Positions 49,086-58,278 of a stretch of 64,000 bases of DNA are shown piece by piece. Location: the NCBI GenBank assembly GCA_028023455.1, contig JAQFVV010006825.1, positions 124,001 through 188,000 of the forward strand, written 5' to 3'. The stretch is from Epiperipatus broadwayi (lineage: Eukaryota > Onychophora > Udeonychophora > Euonychophora > Peripatidae). Made by a program: the position numbers and the translations under genes. The number at the start of each line of letters is the position of its first letter. Position 1 is the first letter of the stretch. The notes under the pieces are model-generated. The model ran no database searches. It was given only the letters and a program-made list of their open reading frames with translations, and was not told where the DNA came from.

Positions 49086-50230
49086 ATATTGAATCTATTA
49101 ATAACATTACAATGGTTGAAATACATATTGTCTGTTGGCAAAATATTAGGATATTCTACTATATCAATGCTTATGTTGCTTGATCTTAAGAATATCTTTA
49201 TTCCTCCAATGTTTAAAAATAAAAGGGATATAAATAACTGCATAAACTATCATGGAATAAGATTGCTATACATACAACAAAAGTTCGTCAATACTTTTAT
49301 TGAATAGATTGCTTCTAGTCATAAAAAAGTGGTTACTAAAAATCAATATGCTTTTAGAGAAGCATATTAAACGTGGTTTTTGTTGTCTGACAATTGTAAG
49401 AAAAGAATCAGGAAAAAAATTGCTTTATTTATTGCTTTTATAGATTTGATCAAGACGTGATTCTATTAATTAAACAGGTTTGTAATACTGTTTAAAATTA
49501 GTTGGTTGTCCATCAAAATTTATTTATATTATACAGATTCTATATGAGAAAATGAAAAACAGTAGCATTATAATAGGTAGAAGATCTGAAACATATTAAA
49601 TGAAAAGTGATGTTAAAAAATGTGTATTAGATACAATTTTTTGTTTTTATTGTTATCATAATGGTCTTTGGAAATGTTTATAAATGACTTCATAATTGTT
49701 TAAAATTAGTTGGTTGTCCATCAAAATTTATTTATATTATACAGATTCTATATGAGAAAATGAAAAACAGTAGCATTATAATAGGTAGAAGATCTGAAAC
49801 ATATTAAATGAAAAGTGATGTTAAAAAATGTGTATTAGATACAATTTTTTGTTTTTATTGTTATCATAATGGTCTTTGGAAATGTTTATAAATGACTTCA
49901 TAATATGAGAAATCAAGATTTTACTTTGAAGCAATCAAAAATAAAAACAACTCTTTGGATTACCCAATTACATTATGCTTATGATTGTGCTATTCTTACC
50001 ATTGCAACATAAAATAAGATTTTGGTCTACTAATTAATAATCGAAATTCAAATCACCTAGCAATAAAAAAACTAATTTTCAGAAACTATTAGTTTTGATG
50101 ATTAGCAACATAAAAGTGTAACTCAATTTTAAAATCTTGGGTAGAAAGCTGGGCTGGGATGCTAAAGCACTGTTGCTTTTAACAATCTATAAGTTAAGGA
50201 ATTTCATTGTAATGATCTGGCTGTTTCAAT
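49086..50230 (+). pseudogene. LINE reverse-transcriptase relic, sense
   Basis: Plus-strand frames show RT motifs in order: NYHGIRLLYIQQKF (the N-Y-R-x-I-x-L-L block) at about 49,235, KNQYAFREAY near 49,340, IAFIDLIKT near 49,435 (equivalent to A-x-x-D-L-x-K-A-F-D), LVGCPSKFIYIIQILYEKM near 49,500 and HYAYDCAILT at 49,971-49,998. The last is the catalytic box, where the first of the two essential aspartates of Y-A-D-D is tyrosine. The D-C-A form of this box differs from the V-V-F form in the neighbouring minus-strand LINE, suggesting a different LINE lineage. Stops, frameshifts and an internal 208-bp tandem duplication rule out function. Endonuclease is missing. Confidence 0.8.
49489..49904 (+). 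repeat. Perfect 208-bp tandem duplication
   Basis: 49,489-49,696 and 49,697-49,904 read identically, base for base, in my comparison. The unit starts TGTTTAAAATTAGTTGG and ends GACTTCATAAT. It covers LINE RT sequence already riddled with stops, so the duplication happened after the LINE had decayed. Either a very recent event or an assembly artefact. Confidence 0.95.
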
Positions 50231-50239
50231 TAAATTAGT

Positions 50240-53200
50240 TATTTATAAATTATTATTATTATCAACCATTATCAATTAATCTACTGCAGATTGAAGGTCT
50301 CTCGAGGTTCAATTAATCTTCTCCTACCTCTAGCCTTTTCTTCACATCACTCTACACACTTTTTTTATCCATCCATCTCACATGTGGCCTCTTTCCTGAT
50401 CTTTTACAATCTCCTGGAATCCAGTTTAATATTTCAATCAACTTTCTGTTATCATTTCTTCTAGAAATATGTCCAGTCCAACTCCACCTCAATTTTTTAA
50501 TCCTTTCAATGATGTGAGTAACACACTTGTTTGTTCACTTACCCATGTATTGTGTTTTCAATATCTTCTAGTTATTTCTAACATGTATCTCTCCATACTT
50601 CTTTAAGTGATATGAAGACTCTATATTGATCTTCTATCACTAAATCTCCATGATCACTATTTCTTATACAAGCAAACAATCATTATTAAACAGGGCAAAA
50701 CTCTCCATACAGTAGTGCCACCCTGTGCCAACCAGGGTAATCAACAGATGCCAGAAGTCTTGTGCATAAAATCATTATCTAGTGCCTACTCATCCAATAT
50801 CTCCAGACTAGTTTCTGGCTTATGGCCTTTGTCAGTGAGGAGCCTTGGATCTGAGAGCAGTGCACTTAGATCCGAGGATCTAATGGAACACTCCAGCAGC
50901 CTAATGCAACCCTCCAGAAGCCACCTTTTATCTCTACTTAACTACAAAACTATGAGAATGAAATTAAAAACACAATAATATTTTCTATCTAAGCTCAATA
51001 GCTTATATATTCATATGAGTCTGAACTCAGTTCAGCACCCATACATTTTAGTGTCTTTAGCTCTTTAATAACTATAGCCATCAGTATCATATTAGGCAGG
51101 ATTGGTGTTAAACCACTAAATATCCATGATCCCTATCACTTATACTATCACATAATTGTTATTAAACAAATCTCCAAACAGTAATGCCACCCTGTGCCAA
51201 CCAGAGTAATCAATGGAAGCCAGAAGGCTTGTGCATAAAATCCCTATCTAGTGCATACTCATACAATATCCCTAGCCTACTTTCTGGCTTGTGGCCTTTG
51301 TCAGTATAGGAGCCTTGGATCTGAGAGCACTGCACCAAGATCTTAGGATTTAATGCAACCCTCCAGCAGCCTTCTTTTATCTCTACTTAACTACAAAACT
51401 ATGAGATATTTTCAATCTAAGCTCAAAAGCCTATATAGTCATATGGGTCTAAACTCAGTTCAGCACCCATAGATTTTGGTTTCTTCAGCTCTTTAACAAA
51501 CCATAGTCACCACAATCCTATTAGGCAGGATTGGTTAATAAACTAGATAAGGGTTTTATGCACAAGCCTTCTGGCATCCATTGATTATTCTGGTTGGCAC
51601 AGGGTGGCACTACTGTATGGAGTTTTATCTTGTTTAACAACAATTATGTGCTAGTATAAGAGATAGTGATTATGGATGTTTAGTTCTTTAACACCAATCC
51701 TGCCTAATAAGATAGTGGTGGCTATGGTTGTTAAAGAGTCAAAGACACCAAAATGTATGGGTGCTGAACTGAGTTTAGACCCATATGAATATATAAGCTA
51801 TTGAGTTTAGATTGAAAATATTGCTGTCATTTCATTCTCATAGTTTTGTAGTTAAGTAGAGATAAAAGGTGGCTGCTGGAGAGTTGTATTAGATCCTAAG
51901 ATCTAGGTGCAGTGCTCTCAGATCCAAGGCTCCTCACTGATAAAGGCTACAAGCCAGAAACTAGTCTGGAGATATTGGATGAGTAAGCACTAGATAGAGA
52001 TTTTATGCACAAGCCTTCTGGCTTCCATTGATTACTCTGCTTGGCACAGGGTGGCACTACTGTATGCAGACTTTTGCCTTGTTTAATAACAATTATGTGC
52101 TAGTACAAGAGATAGTGATCATGGATGTTTAGTGGTTTAACACCAATCTTGCTTAATAGGATAGTGGTGGGTATGGTTTTTAAAGAACCAAAGACACCAA
52201 AATGTATGGGTGCTGAACTGAGTTCAGAGCCATATAAGCTATTTAGCTTAGATTGAAAGTATTATTGTCTTTTCAATTTCAATCACATAGTTTTGTAATT
52301 AAGTAGAGATAAAAGGTAGCTGCTTGAGGGTTACATTAGATCCTAAGATCTATGTGCAGTACTCTCAGATCCAAGGCTCCACACTGATGAAGGACACAAG
52401 ACAGAAACTAGTCTGGGGATACTGGATGAGTAGGCACTAGATAGAGATTTTATGCACAAGCCTTCTGGCATTCATTGATTAATCTGATTGGCACAGGGTG
52501 GCATTACTGTATGGAGAGTTTTGCCTTGATCTTCTATCAAGTGTCCAAGTCTCAGATCCACAATTAAGAAGTGGTAAAACACATTTATTAAAAAATCTTT
52601 CTTTTCAAACACATAAACATATTTCTTTTTAATATTAAGTTATTTCTACCAAAAACATTGCAACCTAAATTAATTCTAGGATTAATTTCATCCATTATAT
52701 TTCCATCTGTAGTAATAATCTGATCAAGGTATTTATAGTTGTTAATGTCTTCTACTAACACATCATTATAATCTTATCTTTTGAGAAAATCCATTGAACA
52801 CTATTTAAGTCTTTTTAATGTTTACCTTTAGTCCTACTTTCTCCTACTTTCATCTGATAATTCTTGCAACATTTCCTAAAGCTTTGAAGCATTATTTGCA
52901 AAAACAACTACACCATCTGCAAAATGATTTAAATAAATCTCCATTTACTTTTATTTCTTCAATTTCCTATTTTAATTCAAAAAAATATTTCTTGCAGCGC
53001 TGGGAGATATGGAGTCATCCTGTCTTAAACCCTTCTCAATGTTAACCTTTTTAGTATCATTATGTAATCTAATTGTTGCTGTTGCATTTTTATAAATATT
53101 CTTCAGAAGTATGCCAATATTCTGGATCTATACCTTAAAGATCAAATGTTTTAATGACTGAAAAAATGCTTATAGAATCAAATGACTTTTTCATAATCTA

Positions 53201-53730
53201 CAAATCCAAAGCATAATGAAAAGTCATATTTATTGTCCTTTTCTATAACTTCTCTCAATTCTTGAATATAATCCATTGTACTAAAACCACTTTTAAATTC
53301 AGCTTGTTCTTTTGGTTGGTTGAAATCCAAAGTTCTCTATACACTACTTGTAATTATTACATCTTGCTAAAAATTTTTGTATAAAACTGATAAAAGATTG
53401 GTAGGTCTGTAATTTCTAATATCTTCTTTATCACATTTTTTAAATGTTAATACTGATACTGCATTCTTCCAATCATCTGGTACAATTTTATCATTTATAC
53501 ATTTGGTATACAACTTTGCCAATTTTTTTGACATTTCTTCACCTGCTTTTTTTAAGATATTGATTGTAATTCTATCATTACCTAGAGCTTTTCTCTTCAT
53601 AAATTTAGTTATATATCTTATTTCTTCATTTAAAATCTTAGATAATTCGAAGATATAATAACTATTGGAGGTACTTGTTCTTTATTACTTAATAATTCTT
53701 GAAGGAATTCTTCTACTCATTTCATGATGT
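50240..53730 (-). pseudogene. RTE-like LINE relic, antisense, interrupted
   Basis: Best preserved LINE of the window. On the minus strand the open piece 53,600-53,367 carries the RT start: KALGNDRITINILKK, then LYTKCINDKIVPDDWKNA, then NYRPTNLLSVLYKNF. Further on, HFADGVVVFANNASKL at about 52,925-52,880 is the catalytic box with D-to-G at the second Asp, followed by NYKYLDQIITTDG and EINPRI. The C-terminus lies near 50,460-50,330, and the 3' end has a TTATTATTATTATCAACC-type tail at about 50,250. A 1.9-kb repeat array sits in the C-terminal region with the 14-bp duplicated target TTGATCTTCTATCA on both sides. Frameshifts are numerous. Extends upstream to about 53.7 kb with linker-like sequence. 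Confidence 0.85.
50640..52525. mobile_element. Palindromic array of ~450-470-bp units inserted in LINE
   Basis: Units begin with GGCAAAACTCTCCATACAGT and GCCACCCTGTGCC, pass through GTAATCAA, AGAAGGCTTGTGCATAAAAT, CTAGTGCCTACTCATCC, AGACTAGTTTCTGGCTT, GGATCTGAGAGCA and AACTGAGTT, and end with ATTAGGCAGGATTGG and a TTATTAAAC tail. Order: a partial unit tail (50,640-50,688), unit A forward (50,689-51,165), unit B forward (51,166-51,545), a short inverted start (51,546-51,645), then inverted units C (51,646-52,095) and E (52,096-52,525). Equivalent points are 469 bp apart on the left and 447-448 bp apart on the right. Flanking 14-bp direct repeats (50,626-50,639 and 52,526-52,539) show that the array arrived as one insertion. 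No coding capacity; the 87-codon frame at 50,715-50,978 is a by-product. Confidence 0.9.
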
Positions 53731-54305
53731 TATTTATACATATGGTCACTTAAATTATTAAATGGAAGTAAAATTTGGACACCCTATTACTGCAACATAA
53801 AATCTATCCTTATAAAATTCTAAAAATATGCTAGCAAAATATGTTTAGTCGATTGGAAAAATTTATGGGTAAATTTGAGCATGATTTTATGGAAGACAGA
53901 CCCCATTTATGTTATAAAAAATTATTTCAATGAAATTGCAACTTTAAACAATCTTGATTGTTCGCATTGAAAAGATAATGAAATAAGTGAATAGAGAGCT
54001 ACAATTAAACAAGCTATTGAAGTTTTAGAAAACATTGCAAGACATCATCACAAAATAGAATAATTAACCAACAAGTTCTATATGTAAATAAAACTTTATT
54101 TCCCAGAATAGTTTGTATAGTAATCTAAAAGTGTACTATTATTATTAATAATATTATTATGACAATTGTTCTTTTTATAGATGTGTTTCAGCTGGACATC
54201 ACCTGCTATTATCTGGATAGTTTCAGTAAATCAGTAAGTGTGATGAAACAACATGTACATATGTTTCCATTGATTCAAAAAATAATTTAACATCATACTT
54301 CAGAA
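53731..54305 (+). other. Coding-like debris of unknown origin
   Basis: Around 53,850-54,065 the plus strand translates, with stops, to pieces such as NNLDCSH and IKQAIEVLENIARHHHKIE that look more protein-like than the background. I do not recognise them. They may be the N-terminal part of the Penelope-like element that follows, or another transposon. Confidence 0.25.
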
Positions 54306-55760
54306 AAAATTCTCATTATTATGGTTTATTTAAAACCCAATGTCCATGTTCATTAAGACCTATTGTTAGTTCTAGCAATTCACCTTACCAAAACATATCA
54401 AGACTTTGTCTCAGATCCAAAGTTGTTCAATGATGAAAATGACAAAGTAGAAACTAGTCTGGGGTATTTGATGAGTAGGCACTAGGTGGAGATTTTATGT
54501 GCAAACCTTTCTGTATCCACTGATTATTAAGTTATACTGGATTGCACTATTGTATGCAGAGTTTGCTACTGTTGATAACAGCTTGTGTCAGCATAGGAAA
54601 TGGTGTTCATGTGAAATTTTGTTGGTTTAGAACATAAAAATTGAGACATATTGGTAAAATTTTGTGGAAGGTTTATTCACAAAGGTCTTCAGTCATGAAG
54701 CATTGTCTGTTGTGAAGAAATGAATTAAATAACATTAGTTAATGAACACAATTTTCACTATTATTAGTGTAATGTGACTTAACATTCTGTATAACTATAA
54801 CATGCTTCCAACATAACATGAATTTTCCCTCCAAAGATCAAAAGGATGGCTATGGGTTCTACACTGTCCCTTCTGATTAGCAACATTTACATAAAAGAAC
54901 TTGAAAATATAGCCATAAACATGACTATGTATCCTGCTAAAATTTGATTTTGTTATGCTAGGATACATTTATTATATGAATACATGGTGAAGCATTATTA
55001 CAAATATTCTAGGCACATCATTTCCCCTTCAATTGATTTCACAATAGAATTAGAACAAAAAAACAAAAAATTCCATTCTTACATGTTCTTTTAACAACAC
55101 ACCTTCATGACAAATCAACACTATAGTTTACAGATCCTCCACCCCTCCACATTCAGGAAAATATTTAGTGTATACATAATAACAGAATCACATAATATGG
55201 AATCATTCTTTCTTTATAGAACAGAACAAAAAAGTTTGTTCAGAAACTAGTGATTTAGAAAAAGAAAAGGTCTAATAGAAAAAAACTCTGAAGAATAATT
55301 TTCCATCAGCAGTTACTAAGAAAATCTTAAATATGCAGAAAAAGAAATAACAGAAGAAAAAACAATTATTAGTATTTTAGTGTATCCATACATATCAGAA
55401 ATAGAAGACAGATTAAGCAGAGTCTGCACTAAATATAATCTCAGAACATCTTTCCAAAGTGAAATGCCATGAAAATGTGAAAGTAGTATATTGGTGAGAC
55501 CAGTTGCAACAGTGAAAACCAATTAGAAAATCACAAAATGATGAATAGAAAAGAGAAAACTGACATATCTAAAGTATCAGGCCATTTATGTATCAATGAA
55601 CATATGCTGGCTTAATAAATACAAAAAACATTGGATAGAGAGGAAAAAGTAAAAAGAAAAAAATTTCAAAGCTGCTTACATGACATTGGCAAAAAACTAC
55701 ATAAGACAAACCAGTGTTCTAACATAATGTTTGGAAGTCACTAATTAAATATTATCCTAA
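54306..55760 (+). pseudogene. Penelope-like element relic (RT plus GIY-YIG)
   Basis: PLEs encode a telomerase-like reverse transcriptase fused to a GIY-YIG endonuclease. Here KNSHYYGLFKTQCPCSLRP followed by IVSSSNSPYQNISR at 54,306-54,400 matches the Y-G-L-P-K ... L-R-P-I-V-S-S ... N-S-P block. After a repeat insertion, the MAMGSTLSLLISNIYIKELE motif stands at 54,846. It is followed by YPAKI and a destroyed Y-V-D-D catalytic box (YAR near 54,960), then a DFTIELEQKN block. A C-terminal KYNLRTSFQS piece lies near 55,430. Near 55,671-55,715, CLHDIGK and, one frame over, NYIRQTS recall the D-x-G-K-x-Y-I-G-Q-T signature of the GIY-YIG domain. Stops and frameshifts throughout. No terminal repeats located. 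Dead copy. Confidence 0.75.
54408..54660 (-). repeat. Single repeat-family copy inserted in the PLE
   Basis: On the plus strand it reads CTCAGATCCAAAG, AGAAACTAGTCTGGGGTA, GATGAGTAGGCACTAG, GATTTTATGTGCAA, ATTGCACTATTGTATGCAGA and the tail CAGCATAGGAAATGGTGTTC. These are the blocks of the inverted units in the 50.6-52.5 kb array, more diverged. It separates two RT motifs of the PLE, so it inserted later. Confidence 0.75.
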
Positions 55761-56706
55761 GAAATAAATGAAGAAATTAGGGATGACCCTCATATATAAA
55801 TATATGAAATTTCTATTAATTGTTGCTTTTGGGAGAATCACTCAGTTGTTTAGAGTGAAGAATGTTATCACTTGAAAGTATGTTATCAATTTAGAAAGCT
55901 TAAATATAGTTTAAAATTTATTATTAGATGATAGAAATAGTCCAACATATAATTTAAACTGAAATGCAAGAATCACAAACCTTCAGAAAAATATGAACAC
56001 ATATATATTGCAAACTAATGTTACATGTGTAAAATAATGCTAATACAATATTATTCCCTGTAGTAATTGTGGATCTTTAATTTGCAAGCCCAGCAATACC
56101 ATCACATTAAAACATCAAGGGATTTCTTTACGAGATTGAAATTGATGAATATGTTGTAAACAGCTTGTACAGTTGATTCAGAAAAGCAAATAATGTTTAT
56201 TGTAAAATAGTTAAAGATATAATTCTGGTTTGGGAATCCTACTTGTGAATATTGGTGATTTAATATGCAGATAATGGTGATGTAAGTTTTATAACTGGTG
56301 TCCACTGATTTCTCAATCTTACATTAGATAACCAGAGTAAAGATAAATGTTCTTGAAAACATATGAGTAAATATATGAGAATTATGCAGTATTGTGATTG
56401 GTATGGGTTTAAACAGTTTCCCTCTAAAATATAAAAAAATGTTCCAGCTTTGAATTCTAATTTTTATTGATGAGGTAAAAAACCAAAAATTCAGATTTTA
56501 TTTCATTATATTATCTTCTGTCCACTGATTACTCATGCATTCATTAGATGATTCTATAGTAGAATAAAAATAATAGCTTTTAGAAGTGTATGAAAATATA
56601 AGAGTCAAATGGCATAACTTTTAATGAATATATATATATATAATTAACCTATTCATGAAGTCAAGGATGAATATAGATTGAAAATTCTAAGTTCCAATGC
56701 CTCTAC
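55761..56706. other. AT-rich non-coding DNA
   Basis: No element recognised beyond possible PLE 3' sequence at the beginning. Minus-strand frames at 55,316-55,522 and 56,102-56,305 have no features; the first is antisense to PLE debris. Confidence 0.5.
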
Positions 56707-56708
56707 TT

Positions 56709-56753
<45 letters not shown>

Positions 56754-57200
56754 AGGTTACCTTGACAACAGGTTGAGATTGTTGATTGTTAGTGATTTTG
56801 GGATTATCTAAGTGTTGACTGATCTTAATGATTATTTATAAACCAATTTAACCTTGAACATTATTACACTTATTATTTAAGTAATACTTTGGGTGCAATA
56901 TGAAAATTATAATTGCAATTTATAATGTTTTAATTGACTATTTATTAATCTGCATTCAGAACAGGTTTAAGGAGGTTTATTTAAATATCTTTGTATCAAT
57001 AATTTAAATTTCTGTGATCAAGGTACAATCTTTAGTGACTATATAAAATATATTGGCCCATAAATAAACGTGGGATTCCATCTTTATTGTTAAAAGGAAG
57101 TTGCATTGACAACACATTAAGATTGATTATTATTGATATTGGGATTGTCTAAGTGTTGATTGATTTTAATGAATCACAGTTCTCTTATTGCCTAATTTAC
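56707..57200. repeat. AC/AT microsatellite and ~80-bp direct repeats
   Basis: A compound (AC)n(AT)n run lies at about 56,710-56,752. Directly after it, a block (56,753-56,835) with TTGACAACAGGTTGAGATTG, GGGATTATCTAAGTGTTGA and TGATCTTAATGA recurs at about 57,100-57,175 with few changes. The copies are 345 bp apart in the same orientation. They could be ends of an unrecognised element. Confidence 0.6.
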
Positions 57201-57435
57201 TTTCTAACAGACAAGGAAATTAACATGCATGTAGATATGTTGTGAAGAGTATATTAAGATTTGAAATCAATGCTTTTCAAAAAATAAATAAATAAAAACA
57301 AATACGTTTTTGGTTTAAGTTTAATGGTTAAGAGTGCAATTTAAAACGTTTAATTAGAATATATATATATCACAGAATAAAAATGATTTTTTATTTACAC
57401 ATAACAATAAGAAATAATTATAATAAATAATAAAT
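57201..57435. other. AT-rich spacer
   Basis: Low-complexity DNA; nothing recognised. Confidence 0.5.
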
Positions 57436-58262
57436 GTACATATGCTTACCAATAACTCCAATCAAGCTTTAATTTATAAGTGCCAAAAGAAAAAGAATTC
57501 AAAATCTCTACCAGAATGTTCTCATCCCCAGACCAATTGATTTCAAGCTTATGGCTCAACTCAGTGAGGAGTTAGGACTCCAGACACTAGATCTAAAATA
57601 CCAACTCAAAAGTCAGCACTCATTTATTACATAACTATCAATTTGAAAACCTGAATTTTTCAGACATGTAAATGTCTTCAAATCCAACCTTACAAACCAA
57701 ATGGCTATATGGGTTTGAACTCAGTTCAGTTTCATCATATATTAATAGACTCAGCAATATAACATCACAAACGCCTTCAAGGGTACACTTATAATAATTA
57801 ATAAAATAAGACCCAAATGGCGTAACTTGCTTTTAAGCTTGTATTAAAATGTTCACTAGAGAAAACTTTGAAGGCTTTTGTGGTTATATTGCTTAGGCTA
57901 TTAATATATGGTGAAACTGAACTGAGTTCAGACCCATATAGCTATTTTGATTTGTAAGTCTGGATTTGAAGATATTTACGTGTCTGAAAAATTCAGATTT
58001 TCAAATTGATAGTAATGTATAAGGGAAAGGCTGAATTTCGAGTTGGTATTTTAGATCTAGGATTTGGAGTCTTAGCTCCTCACCGAGGTGAGCCACAAGC
58101 TCAAAAACAATTGGTCTGGGGATGAGGATATTGCAATAGAGATTTTGAATTATTTCTCTCTTTCAGCACTTATAAATTAAAGCTTGACTGGAGCTATTGA
58201 TAAGCTCCCTCTAGTGAACATTTGAATACAAGCTTAAAAGCAAGTTACATAATTTGTGTCTT
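57436..58262. mobile_element. Diverged palindromic relative of the array family
   Basis: Left arm: AATCAAGCTTTAATTTATAA, CCCCAGACCAATTG, CTCAGTGAGGAG, TTTTCAGACATG and TTGAACTCAGTTCAG. Right arm, inverted: TGAACTGAGTTCAGACC (57,910), GTGTCTGAAAAATTC, TAGCTCCTCACC, AATTGGTCTGGGGATG and TTATAAATTAAAGCTTGA (58,180). The block CTTTTAAGCTTGTATT just right of the centre is repeated in inverted form at the far right end. Shared modules with the 50.6-52.5 kb units (the TGAACTGAGTTCAGACC block, GCTCCTCAC, GTCTGGGGAT) show common descent, although most of the rest differs. No ORF. Confidence 0.75.
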
Positions 58263-58278
58263 GTTTTATTATATATAT

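Noticed and set aside
50640-52525. CRISPR-like or ordinary satellite array
   Set aside because: Units are ~450 bp, inverted relative to each other, and bordered by a target-site duplication; no short repeat-spacer pattern.
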